64,000 bases of DNA from Aliiroseovarius pelagivivens (GCF_900302485.1 NZ_OMOI01000001.1:2356001-2420000); one strand, 5' to 3'; shown: positions 44,031 to 54,125, numbered from the stretch's first letter. Program-made: numbers and translations. Notes: generated by a model from the sequence alone, not told the origin.

Positions 44031-45611
44031 TTAGAAAAGTGACCCTTGATCCGGGGCGTCTTTCTTGGGCTTTGCTTTGCGGACAGGTTTGGCTGTCGGA
44101 GCTGTTGTGACAGGGGCCGACGCGGATCCATCCAGCGTCAAACGGCCATCCGCGAACTCGATCTCTAGCGCCGAGGCTTTGCTGGCCGCGACCTGTGTCG
44201 TCACCACATCGCCGTCGCCACGCACGACTGCGTAACCGCGCTTCAGGGTCTCGGTATAACCGAGTGTCTGGCGCATCCGCTCAAGTGCTGCCAGCCGGTC
44301 TTTCTGACGCGACACCGCTGACAGATAGGCATTGTCCAGCCGGGCAGATGCGTCCTGAAGCGCTTGATTTCGCTGCTGATTGGCCTGTGCAATGCGCCCA
44401 GCATCCAAACGCGCGACCAAGCGGTCGAGGTCGCGTCGATGCTGCGCTGTACCACGCGACAACCCCGGGCCAAGGCGCGTGGTCGCCATGTTCAACCGAT
44501 CCCGCAGCGGCGCAAGACGTGCAGTCAATGCCCGCGGACGTAGACCGGCAGAAGCTTCGCTTAGCTTCACCCGCCGCGCTTGTGTCATCTGGGTCAGCGC
44601 AACAGGCAACTTAAGACCCGCCGTATCCAGTCGCTGGCGCGGTCCATCCAGCAAGCTATCCGCGCGGGGTAACGCGCGAGACAGGTCACGCAGGCGCTGG
44701 CTGCGTTGATTGACGCCCTGCTCTAACGCGCGGGTCAGGCGGGTGCCTTGTTCTTCCGTCCACGCCAAAAGCTCCAGCCGCACCGGTACAGCGTGTTCCG
44801 CAGCAGCCGTGGGCGTCGGTGCACGCAAGTCGGACACGAAGTCGATCAGCGTCGTGTCGGTTTCGTGTCCCACTGCTGAAATCAACGGAATGTCCGAGGC
44901 CGCCACAGCCCGCGCGACACTCTCTTCGTTAAAGCCCCACAGATCCTCGATCGAGCCACCGCCGCGCGCAACGATCAACAAATCGGGGCGTGGCAGTGCT
45001 CCGCCCGGCGTCATGCGATTGAAACCTTCAATGGCCGCCGCAACTTGCGGTGCACAGGCATCACCTTGCACCGCGACGGGCCAGATCAGCACTTTACGGG
45101 GAAAGCGGTCACGCAACCGGTGCAGAATATCGCGGATAACAGCCCCAGAAGGCGAGGTCACAACCCCGATCACTTCGGGCAGGTAAGGGATCTTTTTCTT
45201 GCGTTCAGGCGCAAAAAGACCCTCGGCCGCCAACGCTTTCTTGCGCTTTTCCAACATCGCCATCAACGCGCCTTCGCCCGCGACGACGACGTCATCCACG
45301 TTGATCTGGTACTTTGACTGGTTGCCAAAAGTGGTGATCTTGCCCGAGACGATGACCTCCATGCCCTCTTCCGGCATGATCGACAGGCGGCTGACTTGGC
45401 CCTTCCAACTGACCGCGGCAATGACCGAGCGGTCGTCCTTCACGTCGAAATACAAGTGACCCGAACGCGCCAACATCACACGGCCGACTTCGCCGCGTAC
45501 CCGGACGCGACCGAACGCACCCTCGATGGTTTTTTTCACCGCGCCGGAGATTTCGGAAACGGTAAACTCCGGTGCATTTTCACCCGGCTGGGGATCGTCG
45601 ATCAGGTCCAT
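44031..45611 (-). CDS. xseA: Exodeoxyribonuclease VII large subunit
   Basis: 526 residues from the ATG at 45611, preceded by GGAGGAGAC; a GTG 15 bp upstream is possible. The N-terminal OB-fold (VRGEVGRVMLARSGHLYFDV-like) is followed by the catalytic ExoVII domain (VGVVTSPSGAVIRDILHRL; IVARGGGSIEDLWGFNEE; SAVGHETDTTLIDFVSD), then a long helical coiled region with many Arg and Ala, and a DNA-binding tail. The enzyme degrades single-stranded DNA in repair. The start follows the stop of 45613-46263 with 1 bp between, so the two are coupled. xseB is not adjacent. Confidence 0.96.
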   Translation of the reverse strand: MDLIDDPQPGENAPEFTVSEISGAVKKTIEGAFGRVRVRGEVGRVMLARSGHLYFDVKDDRSVIAAVSWKGQVSRLSIMPEEGMEVIVSGKITTFGNQSKYQINVDDVVVAGEGALMAMLEKRKKALAAEGLFAPERKKKIPYLPEVIGVVTSPSGAVIRDILHRLRDRFPRKVLIWPVAVQGDACAPQVAAAIEGFNRMTPGGALPRPDLLIVARGGGSIEDLWGFNEESVARAVAASDIPLISAVGHETDTTLIDFVSDLRAPTPTAAAEHAVPVRLELLAWTEEQGTRLTRALEQGVNQRSQRLRDLSRALPRADSLLDGPRQRLDTAGLKLPVALTQMTQARRVKLSEASAGLRPRALTARLAPLRDRLNMATTRLGPGLSRGTAQHRRDLDRLVARLDAGRIAQANQQRNQALQDASARLDNAYLSAVSRQKDRLAALERMRQTLGYTETLKRGYAVVRGDGDVVTTQVAASKASALEIEFADGRLTLDGSASAPVTTAPTAKPVRKAKPKKDAPDQGSLF

Positions 45612-45612
45612 C

Positions 45613-46263
45613 TCAGTCTCCTCCACATCCGCCGTCTCCGCAGCTTGTTGCGCAACCAGTCGGGTTGTTCCCCGTTTTCATATGAGCAGCAATCGGTTTG
45701 CCCGCGATAAGAACGCCAGAAATATAGAACCACGCGCAAAAAGCGAAGACCAAGCTCATGGTGATATAAACAGGGTCGCCGGTTATGACGCCAGCTAAAG
45801 CCACCCCTGCTGAAACCAAACTCGCCATAGCAATGCGGAACTTCGACGCGCCCGGCGGGGGCGGTGGCGCCCAATACGCGTCCGGAGCCGGGTTTCCGAA
45901 CGTCGCATGATAGAGCGCCTTGGTATGGCTGAACTGATCGGCGAAACGCGCGCTGTCCGTGCTTTGCATACCCGGCTCGTGATGAAGTGGCTTACCCAGA
46001 ACCGTCTTGCACAGCACGTCCCAATAGTCGCGCGTATAGGTCATGTGCAAATGCCAAACTTTATCGACCACTTCAGACGGCGTGACAGGTTTATCCGAGA
46101 GCTGCGACAGAAACAAAAACCGGCGGTATTCTTCGATCGCACCAAGGGTGAATTCGTCGCTCCATTTCTCGGCTATTGCCAGTTTTCGGGAAAATGGAAG
46201 ATCGGCACCGGGGACGTCAAACTGATGGGCTTGGATGGCGCGCCAAAGGTTTTCGCTCTGCAT
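45613..46263 (-). CDS. Glycine-rich domain (GRDP/DUF1399-like) membrane protein with Cys/Gly tail
   Basis: A 216-residue protein. Residues about 1-105 match the GRDP-like pattern: [48 protein letters not shown] loop rich in Pro ([11 protein letters not shown]) leads to two membrane segments (residues about 140-190), and the protein ends [13 protein letters not shown], a Cys/Gly-rich tail with three cysteines. The whole is like uncharacterised bacterial proteins with a Gly/Cys-rich end; no reaction is known. The stop (TGA) is 1 bp before the xseA ATG, so translation is linked. Confidence 0.72.
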   Translation of the reverse strand: MQSENLWRAIQAHQFDVPGADLPFSRKLAIAEKWSDEFTLGAIEEYRRFLFLSQLSDKPVTPSEVVDKVWHLHMTYTRDYWDVLCKTVLGKPLHHEPGMQSTDSARFADQFSHTKALYHATFGNPAPDAYWAPPPPPGASKFRIAMASLVSAGVALAGVITGDPVYITMSLVFAFCAWFYISGVLIAGKPIAAHMKTGNNPTGCATSCGDGGCGGD

Positions 46264-46322
46264 GCTTGTCGTTGCCTCACTGCTTCTGTATTTCCCTCAC
46301 AACTAGCATAGGGAGAGCATCC

Positions 46323-47585
46323 ATGAACATCCTCATTCTCGGCAGTGGCGGGCGCGAACATGCGCTAGCATGGGCGGTGATGCAGAACCCGAAATGCGAC
46401 CGGCTGATCGTTGCGCCGGGCAACGCGGGCATGGCCCAAATCGCGGAATGCGCAAAACTGGATATCGAGGATGGCGGCGCTGTCGCGACCTTCGCACAGG
46501 AAAACACCATCGATTTCGTAATCATCGGCCCCGAAGCGCCTTTGGCGAAGGGCGTGGCGGATCGTTTGCGCGAGGCGGGCATCAAGGTGTTTGGACCGTC
46601 TGCCGAGGCCGCAAAGCTGGAAGCCTCGAAAAGCTTCACCAAAGAAATCTGTGACGCGGCGAATGCGCCCACCGCAGCTTACGGCCACTTCACCGACGCC
46701 GATGCCGCCAAGGCTTACATCCGCGAACAGGGTGCACCCATCGTGGTTAAGGCCGATGGTCTGGCCGCAGGCAAAGGCGTGATTGTCGCGATGGACGTTG
46801 AAACCGCACTGGATGCGATTGACGACATGTTTGGCGGTGCCTTCGGCGGTGCGGGCGCGGAAGTGGTGATTGAAGAGTTCATGGAGGGCGAAGAGGCCTC
46901 GTACTTCATCCTCTGCGACGGCAAGACCGCGCTGCCCATCGGCACTGCGCAAGACCACAAGCGCGTGGGGGATGGTGATACGGGACCGAACACCGGCGGC
47001 ATGGGTGCCTATTCGCCCGCCCCGGTTCTGACGGACGAGATCGCGGCCCGCGCCATGCGCGAAATTGTGCAGCCAACCGTGGACGAAATGGCCAAACGCG
47101 GAACGCCATATCAGGGCGTGCTTTATGCAGGTTTCATGATCAAGGACGGACAAGCACGGCTGGTCGAATACAATGTGCGCTTCGGCGATCCGGAATGTCA
47201 GGTTCTGATGATGCGTCTTGGCGCACAGGCGCTGGACCTGATGCTGGCCTGTGCAGAGGAGCGTCTGCATGAAGCGCAGGTGAACTGGGCCGACGATCAT
47301 GCGATCACCGTTGTGATGGCCGCGAATGGCTATCCGGGATCTTATGAAAAGGGCTCGGTGATCAACGGGTTGGATGGTCTGCCGGAAGATTCGAAAAACA
47401 TGGTGTTCCATGCGGGCACGACCGAAGTAGACGGCAAGATTACTGCCTCGGGTGGGCGCGTTCTAAACGTCACTGCACGCGGCGACAGCCTGCAAGAAGC
47501 CCGCGACCGGGCCTATGCGATGATCGAGGGCATTGACTGGCCAGAGGGCTTCAACCGCTCGGACATTGGCTGGCGCGCGCTTTAA
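46323..47585 (+). CDS. purD: Phosphoribosylamine-glycine ligase (GAR synthetase)
   Basis: 420 residues from the ATG at 46323, which has GGGAGAGCATCC upstream; a longer frame to 46176 overlaps the divergent gene. Step two of purine synthesis. Motifs include [14 protein letters not shown] (residues 4-17), the ATP-grasp region ([15 protein letters not shown]), [14 protein letters not shown], and [13 protein letters not shown] near residue 290. It is divergent from 45613-46263 and alone in transcription, followed by the hairpin-rich element at 47619-47680. Confidence 0.97.
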   Translation: MNILILGSGGREHALAWAVMQNPKCDRLIVAPGNAGMAQIAECAKLDIEDGGAVATFAQENTIDFVIIGPEAPLAKGVADRLREAGIKVFGPSAEAAKLEASKSFTKEICDAANAPTAAYGHFTDADAAKAYIREQGAPIVVKADGLAAGKGVIVAMDVETALDAIDDMFGGAFGGAGAEVVIEEFMEGEEASYFILCDGKTALPIGTAQDHKRVGDGDTGPNTGGMGAYSPAPVLTDEIAARAMREIVQPTVDEMAKRGTPYQGVLYAGFMIKDGQARLVEYNVRFGDPECQVLMMRLGAQALDLMLACAEERLHEAQVNWADDHAITVVMAANGYPGSYEKGSVINGLDGLPEDSKNMVFHAGTTEVDGKITASGGRVLNVTARGDSLQEARDRAYAMIEGIDWPEGFNRSDIGWRAL

Positions 47586-47618
47586 TATTGCGGCGTTTGG
47601 TTCGAGTCGTGAGCTTGT

Positions 47619-47680
47619 AGGGGGCTTTGCCCCCACGCGCCCCTATCGGGGACACGTTCCCCCAGGATATTTCTGGTAAG
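47619..47680. repeat. Compact hairpin-rich intergenic element
   Basis: Between two convergent genes (purD and 47690). It holds three small stem-loops in 57 bp: GGGGGC/GCCCCC (47620-47634), CCCC/GGGG (47640-47651) and CCAG/CTGG around GATATTT (47662-47676), then AAGAAAA. The CCCCCAGGATATTTCTGG core resembles a motif I recall as frequent after genes in Rhodobacteraceae. It may act as a bidirectional terminator. Confidence 0.5.
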
Positions 47681-47689
47681 AAAATTAGG

Positions 47690-48405
47690 TCAGTCGCAGC
47701 GAAGTGCTGCGGCTAGGCTGCTTGGATCGTTGTACTTGCCGATCGGGGCGATCTCGAACTCTCCATCGATCAGGCGCGCTTCCATCACGCGAGACCAGTT
47801 GGCGCTGGCGGTGACGACCACGGGCGCTTGGTCAGGGCAGATGCGCACGCCGCCTTCGATGTCGGGGCTGCCATATTTGTGATTGGTCAGCCCCCCCACA
47901 GACGCGATTTCTTTGAAGGTGAACGGCGTTTGTGTCGCATCCACGGTCACCAGCCGCAAACGACGCGCAAGGTGGGGGCGGTCAACATAGGCGATCTCGG
48001 CTTCTCCATCGCCATTGAAATCGGCAATCCCGGCCACGGCCAGCCAGCGGTGGCGGGTGCCAATTGGGGCGTTGCTGCCAAGCATGGTCAGTGAACCGTC
48101 GTGCAACCCGTAGATGCGGACCATCGCGCCGGTGTTGTCACCACTGAAAACCGTCACGACTTCAGGGGCGCCATCGCCGTCAAAGTCGTGCAGGCGTGGG
48201 GTTGTGTCTTCGAAGACGCCTCCGGAAACGCGCGCCAAAACACGGGTACCGTCGTTCAGCGTGACTTCAAGCGCGCCGTGCTCTCCGCCGGGCACAGCAC
48301 CATGCCCATAGCGGTCCGTCGGTTCGGTATAGCGCGCGGAGGCAATGTCGGCCGCAGCGGGTGCGGCCAGACAGAAGGAAATGAGAGCGGCTTTAACGCC
48401 GCGCA

Positions 48406-48406
<1 letters not shown>
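47690..48406 (-). CDS. FG-GAP/VCBS-type repeat protein, secreted
   Basis: A 238-residue protein with a signal peptide (residues 1-19; cleavage after AAPAAA, before DIAS). Two DxDxDG calcium-loop repeats are visible: LHDFDGDGAPEVVTVF near residues 72-87 and IADFNGDGEAEIAYV near residues 126-140, the FG-GAP/VCBS beta-propeller pattern. Two cysteines (RICPDQ and the last residues LRCD) could bond. It is probably periplasmic or surface-linked; role unknown. Its ATG overlaps the TGA of the ferredoxin gene (TGATG), so it is co-translated with it. Confidence 0.8.
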
Positions 48407-48801
<395 letters not shown>

Positions 48802-48902
48802 TCATTCGACAGACCAGATAACAACGATGTCGCCTTTTTTCGAGCCTAAAAGCGGCGAAAAATGTCGCGAGGCTCTTACAAGCCCGGATAAGGGCACAAA
48901 AG

Positions 48903-48935
48903 CAAACCCACCCGGAGCTCTCCGGATGGGTTTTC
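48903..48935 (-). terminator. Terminator hairpin after the small membrane protein gene
   Basis: Stem AAACCCA-C-CCGGA, loop GCTC, TCCGG-A-TGGGTTT with a single C-A mismatch (48904-48933). T-rich on both sides, and it ends 31 bp after the stop of the minus-strand gene 48966-49313. Works probably in that direction. Confidence 0.75.
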
Positions 48936-48965
48936 AACTTGATTAGAAGGAACCAATTGGTTCGT

Positions 48966-49313
48966 TCAGAATAGACCCACGACGAATTCGGCAACAGCCA
49001 GCGTGAACGGATCAATCTGCATCAGCCAGGCGCCAGCTTTCTCGATCGCGCCACCTTCGGCGAGGCTTTCCAGCCGCGTCGTGTAGCTTGAAAGACCGAC
49101 CTGACTGACAAGTATCCCTTTGAACAGAACAAATCCGACAAGAACGAGCAGAATCGCACGCAGCGGAAAGCTGTGACTTTTCAAATGTGTTTCCTGTGGA
49201 ACCAGAAGCCCGTCACGTTCCACCAAGTGGACATAGCCCCGAGCTAGTTTAGTATGACGGCGATCAATTTGCCGTACGCGTTTTCGAAAATCTCTTACTT
49301 GAGTTTCGGCCAT
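48966..49313 (-). CDS. Hypothetical single-span membrane protein
   Basis: 115 residues from the ATG at 49313, with GGGGAAG upstream; a TTG 6 bp earlier is possible. The first 50 residues are basic and hydrophilic (RDFRKRVRQIDRRHTKLARGYVH, in parts), followed by one hydrophobic segment (LRAILLVLVGFVLFKGILV, residues about 52-70) and a short C-terminal part with a weakly hydrophobic end (LAVAEFVVGLF). Basic inside, so probably N-in with a periplasmic tail. No named family is recognised. Confidence 0.68.
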   Translation of the reverse strand: MAETQVRDFRKRVRQIDRRHTKLARGYVHLVERDGLLVPQETHLKSHSFPLRAILLVLVGFVLFKGILVSQVGLSSYTTRLESLAEGGAIEKAGAWLMQIDPFTLAVAEFVVGLF

Positions 49314-49423
49314 GGTCAACTTCCCCTAGTTGCAGAGCCCATTAATAATTAAGCAGCAATTGTCAGATTAAAGCAAATTTGTGGCAAATGCTAGGAAACC
49401 TATTGTTTCCCGCCACAATTTCA

Positions 49424-50293
49424 TCACTTTTTCCGCAAAATCAATGTGGTCCAGTCCCCAATCTCATCACGTTTCACAAGATCGAACCCGTTTTGATTGT
49501 AGCTCTCAAGCACTTCATCAGCCTGAGGATTAAGAATCCCCGATAGGATCGCATAACCATTTTGACCGATGTTTTGCCCCATATCCGGAGCCAATCCGAT
49601 CAAGGGGCCTTTCAAAATATTGGCGAAAACAAGATCGAACGGAGCCTTCGATGAAATATCGTCTGCTCCAAACCCTGCAGCTTCAATACAAGCCACACGG
49701 TCTTCAAGCGCATTGGCCGACACATTGGCGCGGGCAACATCCACAGCAACCTCGTCAATGTCGCTTGCGATCACGGGATTGGGCCAAATTTTGGCCGCCG
49801 CCATAGCAAGAACGGCCGTGCCGCAGCCAATATCCGCTACGTTTTCACCCTCAAAGCCGTCCTGCACCAGATGATCCAAAGCGCGCAGACAGCCCAAAGT
49901 GGTGCCGTGATGCCCGGTTCCGAAAGCCATCGCCGCATCAATCAGCAGCCCGATCTTGTCGTCTGGCAGGGATGCAGCGTCGTGGCTGCCATAAACGAAA
50001 AAGCGTCCTGCCTCGACCGGAGCCAGTTCGCGTTTGACATGCGCGACCCAATCGACCTCGGGCAACTCGGACACGGTGAAATCATTGGCACCATGCATGG
50101 CCGCCAAAAGCGCAAGACCTGCCGCATCGGGTTCTTCGACGAAGTAGCCCCCGACCTCCCAAATGCCGCTGTCATCTTCAATTTCGAACACACCTACGCC
50201 CGTGGGTTCCGGCACAAGGTTTTCCATCGCGGCCCCAAGGGCTTCGGCGGCATCTTGTCCATCAAGGGTGGTCAAAGCGGTCCAGGTGGGCAT
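49424..50293 (-). CDS. prmA: Ribosomal protein L11 methyltransferase
   Basis: 289 residues from the ATG at 50293 with AAAGGACAC upstream. The N-terminal domain that docks to L11 (residues about 1-90) is followed by the SAM-dependent methyltransferase fold: FGTGHHGTTLGCL near residues 127-139, motif I VADIGCGTAVLAMAA near residues 154-168, DIDEVAVDVARAN, and the NILKGPL substrate loop. It trimethylates lysines and the N-terminus of L11. It is a typical PrmA with a long N-terminal domain. Confidence 0.92.
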   Translation of the reverse strand: MPTWTALTTLDGQDAAEALGAAMENLVPEPTGVGVFEIEDDSGIWEVGGYFVEEPDAAGLALLAAMHGANDFTVSELPEVDWVAHVKRELAPVEAGRFFVYGSHDAASLPDDKIGLLIDAAMAFGTGHHGTTLGCLRALDHLVQDGFEGENVADIGCGTAVLAMAAAKIWPNPVIASDIDEVAVDVARANVSANALEDRVACIEAAGFGADDISSKAPFDLVFANILKGPLIGLAPDMGQNIGQNGYAILSGILNPQADEVLESYNQNGFDLVKRDEIGDWTTLILRKK

Positions 50294-50345
50294 GTTGTGT
50301 CCTTTCAAACAAGCCCTTGTGCCCTAGCGCCCTGATCTAGGCGGG

Positions 50346-50891
50346 TCAAGCGTCGGGCAGTGGCGCGTCTGCACTTGCCGTGCTGCGCCATGCCTCGATC
50401 TGGGCGGCGACCTCTTTCATATGTGCGTCGCTGTTGAAGGCCGTTTTCTCGATCGGACAATAATCATAGGCGTCGATCAACAGCAGCATACCTTGGTCGG
50501 TCACAAGCACGCCTTCCATATGGCTCCACGAGATCAGCACCTCGTAGCCCGGATGCGAAACACGCATCCCCAGCGGAGACACTACGATCCGTGCGACCCC
50601 TTCGCGCATGCGCGATCTGCTGAGTGTCTTCTGATATGACTTCTGGCTGTGCCGGATAACAAGCAGTCCGGCGCCCATCAGCAACATGAAGGACAGAAAG
50701 GTCCACATGCTTGCATCACTGGCGAACGCGACAATGGCTGAAATACCCACGAACGCGGCGATCAGGATAATCGTTCTGACCTGCCTGCCCCACCCATCTG
50801 CGCGCCGCCGCCGTTCAGCAGAAAGAGCGCGCAGGGCATAGTCGATGTCGATCGCATCGAAACGCGAGTAAAACTCTAGATTGGTGCTCAA
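50346..50891 (-). CDS. YcxB-like membrane protein
   Basis: A 181-residue protein read from a TTG at 50891 with AAGAGATC upstream; no ATG is near, so the start is not certain. It has two close membrane segments (residues about 41-60 and 63-82) and a C-terminal soluble domain of YcxB type (VVSPLGMRVSHPGYEVLISW, then FNSDAHMKEVAAQIEAW). Such proteins are probably small membrane regulators, without known biochemistry. It lies between prmA and the MFS gene, all on the minus strand. Confidence 0.68.
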   Translation of the reverse strand: MSTNLEFYSRFDAIDIDYALRALSAERRRRADGWGRQVRTIILIAAFVGISAIVAFASDASMWTFLSFMLLMGAGLLVIRHSQKSYQKTLSRSRMREGVARIVVSPLGMRVSHPGYEVLISWSHMEGVLVTDQGMLLLIDAYDYCPIEKTAFNSDAHMKEVAAQIEAWRSTASADAPLPDA

Positions 50892-51023
50892 ATCAGATCT
50901 CTTGAATAAAAACAGGATACAAAACCAACGCCCACCATAAGGCGAACGCGATCACTGTGTCAGATTGCAGATGATCCGGCGAGTAAGGAAAATCCGACCC
51001 TGTCAGGACACGCAGTTTCCCGC

Positions 51024-52259
51024 TTATCCCGGTGCGCGCGCCAACCTTTGGGTCAGAATCGTTTCATTGCCTTTTTCGGGGTGGCGCGGGATCAAGAGGG
51101 CCAAGGCAAGCGAAACACTCGCCATTGCTGCTGCCAGCCCGAACACCGCACCGGGTGATACCACCCATAGATATCCAAGAAGCGCTGGCAGGAAGACCGC
51201 CGCAATATGGTTGATGGTAAAGGCAACCGCCGCCGTGGGGGCGATATCTTGCGGATCTGCGATCTTCTGGAAATAGGTCTTCAGGGCGAAGGCCAGCGCG
51301 AAGAACAAATGATCCAGCACGTAAAGCGTCGCGGCCAAAACCACTCCCCAACCGAAATAGTAAATCCCGCCATAGGCCAGGAACACGCAGATCAGGCCGA
51401 CATATTCGAACGCCAACGCGCGACGTTCGCCCCATTTGGCCACGGCCTTGCCCATGAGGGGAGCAAAGAAAATGTTCGCGACATAGTTGATCAGGAACAG
51501 CGCCGTCACTTCGTGCACTTCAAAGCCGAAACGCTCGACCATCATGAAGGCGGCGAAAACAATGAAGATCTGACGCCGTGCGCCAGCCATGAATTGCAGC
51601 GCATAGTACAGCCAGTACCGGCGCCGCAACACGAACTGCTTCAGCTGAGGCTCGGGACTTTCGAACTGCGGATAGGCGAAGAAGGCAAAGACTGCGATGG
51701 CAAGCGTGGTGCCACCTGCGATCATATAGACAAGGTTATAGCTCAGATCGAAGGTCTTCCACGTCAGCACCAAAAGACCATAGCTGACCAGCGCCGCCGC
51801 CGACCCGATGGACATGATCCAGCCCAGCATCTGCGGGGCTTTTTTCTTGTCGATCCACTGCAATTGAAGCGACTGGTTCACCGTTTCGTAATAGTGAAAC
51901 CCGATCGAGCTGAGCATGGTGACGGTCAGAATACCGCCAAAACTTGGAAACCAGGCCGTGATCGCGGTCGCCGCGCCCAGCATGCCCAAAGACACAACGC
52001 CAAGCACCTGTTCGCGAAACAGCATCAACAGGGCAATGACGCCGATGGCCAGAAAGCCCGGTATCTCGCGAACGGTGTGCAGCCAACCGATCTCGACACC
52101 CGTGAAATCGGCGGCCTCGATCACGAAGTTGTTCAGAAGGGCCGACCACGTGAAGAACGCAATCGGCATCCCGGCTGCCATCAGCATCAAAAGAAAGATG
52201 GGGCGACGCCAGATCGGCAAATCGCGGGCATCGGCAAGGGGCATAATTACGTGTCTCAT
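51024..52259 (-). CDS. MFS transporter
   Basis: A 411-residue protein with 12 hydrophobic segments. The first helix is FLLMLMAAGMPIAFFTWSAL, and the loop between the halves is PQFESPEPQLKQFVLRRRYW. Family is MFS without a clear subfamily; homologues are found next to sulfur or nitrite genes but the substrate is unknown. The start could be ATG 52259 or ATG 52244; neither has a strong ribosome-binding site. It is divergent from the YeeE/YedE-type gene by 133 bp. Confidence 0.85.
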   Translation of the reverse strand: MRHVIMPLADARDLPIWRRPIFLLMLMAAGMPIAFFTWSALLNNFVIEAADFTGVEIGWLHTVREIPGFLAIGVIALLMLFREQVLGVVSLGMLGAATAITAWFPSFGGILTVTMLSSIGFHYYETVNQSLQLQWIDKKKAPQMLGWIMSIGSAAALVSYGLLVLTWKTFDLSYNLVYMIAGGTTLAIAVFAFFAYPQFESPEPQLKQFVLRRRYWLYYALQFMAGARRQIFIVFAAFMMVERFGFEVHEVTALFLINYVANIFFAPLMGKAVAKWGERRALAFEYVGLICVFLAYGGIYYFGWGVVLAATLYVLDHLFFALAFALKTYFQKIADPQDIAPTAAVAFTINHIAAVFLPALLGYLWVVSPGAVFGLAAAMASVSLALALLIPRHPEKGNETILTQRLARAPG

Positions 52260-52392
52260 AAGCCTGCCTTACGCCTGAACTTGGGGTTTTGCGAGTGATA
52301 AACGTATTCACGCATGCAGATGCGTTTCTGACATAGGTCAAGGTGGCGCGCGCCGATGACGCTAAAACTGCGCCAACTTGAAGGAGCCCCCA

Positions 52393-53460
52393 ATGGACAT
52401 CGTCCCCCTGATCGACCGCATCGGAGAGAACCCGACCGCCGCATTGTTCGGCCTGATCACAGGCATCGTGTTTGGCGTTTCGGCCCAGCGCTCGCGCTTT
52501 TGCCTGCGCGCCGCCGCGGTCGAATTCGCACGGCGCATGATGGACAGCTCGGTCGCGGTGTGGCTTCTGACCTTCTCGACCGCGCTTGTCTGGGTGCAGG
52601 GTGCAACGATGCTGGGCCTGATGCGCCCCGAGGACGCGCGTATGATGGCTGTCACCGGCAGCTGGTCGGGCGCGATCATCGGCGGCTTGTTGTTTGGTGT
52701 CGGCATGGTTCTGGCGCGCGGCTGTTCAGGTCGACTGCTGGTTCTGGCGGCAACGGGAAACCTGCGGTCCGTCGTATCCGGCCTGATCTTCGCCGTAGTC
52801 GCCCAGATGAGCCTACATGGCTGGCTGGCGCCGACGCGCGACTATCTTGCCCGCCTATGGATGACCGATGGCGGGGCGAATGTGAACTTGCTGACCATGG
52901 TCGGCGCACCTGACTGGGCCGGTCTGGCCCTTGGACTTCTCACTGCTGTTTTGGCCCTTGTGATTGCCCGCAAGGCAGGTCTTGGCCCGCGCCGCCTGAT
53001 CTTTGGGTCGGGTGTCGGTTTTGCCGTCGCCCTTGGCTGGGTCCTGACCTATCAACTGTCACTTGCCGCATTCGAGCCAGTTTCTGTGACTTCGGCCACA
53101 TTCTCGGGTCCGTCCGCAAACACACTGATGTTCTTCCTTGTCTCAAACCCAGTTCTTGAATTCGACGTGGGCCTTGTACCCGGTGTGGTGATCGGGGCCT
53201 TCGCCGCCAGCTGGCTGACCAAGGAATTCAAGTTCCAGGGGTTCGAGAACGAGGCAAACATGCGCCGCTCGATGACAGGTGCGGTCCTGATGGGGTTCGG
53301 CGCGATGCTGGCCGGTGGCTGCGCAATCGGCGCCGGCGTCACCGGAGGCTCCATCTTCGTCGGCACTGCATGGCTTGCGCTTTTGTGCATGTGGATTGGG
53401 GCAATGGTGACAGATGCGTTGGTGGATCAACGCGGAGCAGTTGGAGTGGCTGCGGAATAA
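52393..53460 (+). CDS. YeeE/YedE family transporter (thiosulfate-type)
   Basis: 355 residues from the ATG at 52393 with AAGGAG upstream. About nine hydrophobic segments and the paired cysteine motifs of the family are present: SRFCLRAA near residue 41, VLARGCSGRL near residue 114, and AGGCAIGAGVTGGS near residues 310-323. In the thiosulfate transporter TsuA conserved cysteines pass sulfur; that transport is the likely role here, with other sulfur compounds possible. It is not adjacent to a TusA gene in the window. Confidence 0.87.
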   Translation: MDIVPLIDRIGENPTAALFGLITGIVFGVSAQRSRFCLRAAAVEFARRMMDSSVAVWLLTFSTALVWVQGATMLGLMRPEDARMMAVTGSWSGAIIGGLLFGVGMVLARGCSGRLLVLAATGNLRSVVSGLIFAVVAQMSLHGWLAPTRDYLARLWMTDGGANVNLLTMVGAPDWAGLALGLLTAVLALVIARKAGLGPRRLIFGSGVGFAVALGWVLTYQLSLAAFEPVSVTSATFSGPSANTLMFFLVSNPVLEFDVGLVPGVVIGAFAASWLTKEFKFQGFENEANMRRSMTGAVLMGFGAMLAGGCAIGAGVTGGSIFVGTAWLALLCMWIGAMVTDALVDQRGAVGVAAE

Positions 53461-53529
53461 TGCCGTACAGGCCAGCTTCAAGCAGCTGGCCTGATGATGC
53501 CATTCGTATATGTGCGAAGCCCAAAAGGC

Positions 53530-53973
53530 TTAGCGAAAGGTCACCAGATACACGCCCGTAATCACAAGCAGTGCGCCCAAGACCTTTCCCCATGTCAGCG
53601 CACTTGCGGGCACGCCGAACATACCGAAATAGCCAAACACCATTCCTGCCAAAACTTGCCCCGAGACAAGTAGGACAAAAAACGCGCCGATCCCGATCTT
53701 CGGAATAAGGTAGCTTGATCCAATGATCATACCCGCGCTCATTACCCCAGCGGTCAGCAGCCAAAGGGGCAAGGTGCCAATTTTCTGAAACTGCTCGGCC
53801 CGGCTTCCCGTTGCAACGGCGATGGCAATCGACGACGCCAGCGCAATTGCGAAGAATGGGACATTGGCCATCGGCCCGGACCCCAGAATTCTTGCAGTTT
53901 GTGTAATCATCGGAAGATAAATAGAAATAATTGCGCCCATGAGCAGCGCTAAACCAATCAGATGTATCGACAT
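53530..53973 (-). CDS. DMT-type EamA/DUF606 small transporter
   Basis: 147 residues from the ATG at 53973 with GAGAGGG upstream. Five hydrophobic segments; MGAIISIYLPMITQTARIL and VSGQVLAGMVFGYFGMFG, then GALLVITGVYLVTFR at the end, match the YdcZ (DUF606) family, which acts as a homo- or heterodimer like the small multidrug resistance proteins. Substrate unknown. It is convergent with the YeeE/YedE gene. Confidence 0.82.
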   Translation of the reverse strand: MSIHLIGLALLMGAIISIYLPMITQTARILGSGPMANVPFFAIALASSIAIAVATGSRAEQFQKIGTLPLWLLTAGVMSAGMIIGSSYLIPKIGIGAFFVLLVSGQVLAGMVFGYFGMFGVPASALTWGKVLGALLVITGVYLVTFR

Positions 53974-54054
53974 ATTCCCTCTCACCATAATGAAATACGG
54001 GGAGTGTATCATCCATCCGCCAAATCACCGAATTTCAGCACTTGAGCTTAGCTT

Positions 54055-54125
54055 TCACTCCGTAAAATTCTGCGGGTCGATATCCACCGACACCCGCATA
54101 CTCCGTTTGATCAAGAACCGCTCCG
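54055..54125 (-). pseudogene. Remnant of a duplicated priA 3' end
   Basis: About 70 bp on the minus strand that can be read AERFLIKRSM-RVSVDIDPQNF and stop. It is an evident copy of the PriA C-terminus (FQIKGDMRVSVDIDPQSFY and stop). The core 54070-54100 is identical in 30 of 31 bases to priA 55083-55113. It precedes 54239 and lies about 1.0 kb from the true end of priA. It is too short to encode anything and probably marks a past duplication or insertion. Confidence 0.8.
54070..54100. repeat. 31-bp direct repeat, copy 1 (priA-tail remnant)
   Basis: Same orientation and 30/31 identity to 55083-55113, 1,013 bp away. The two copies bound a segment with an SRPBCC gene and a small membrane ORF. 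Confidence 0.9.
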
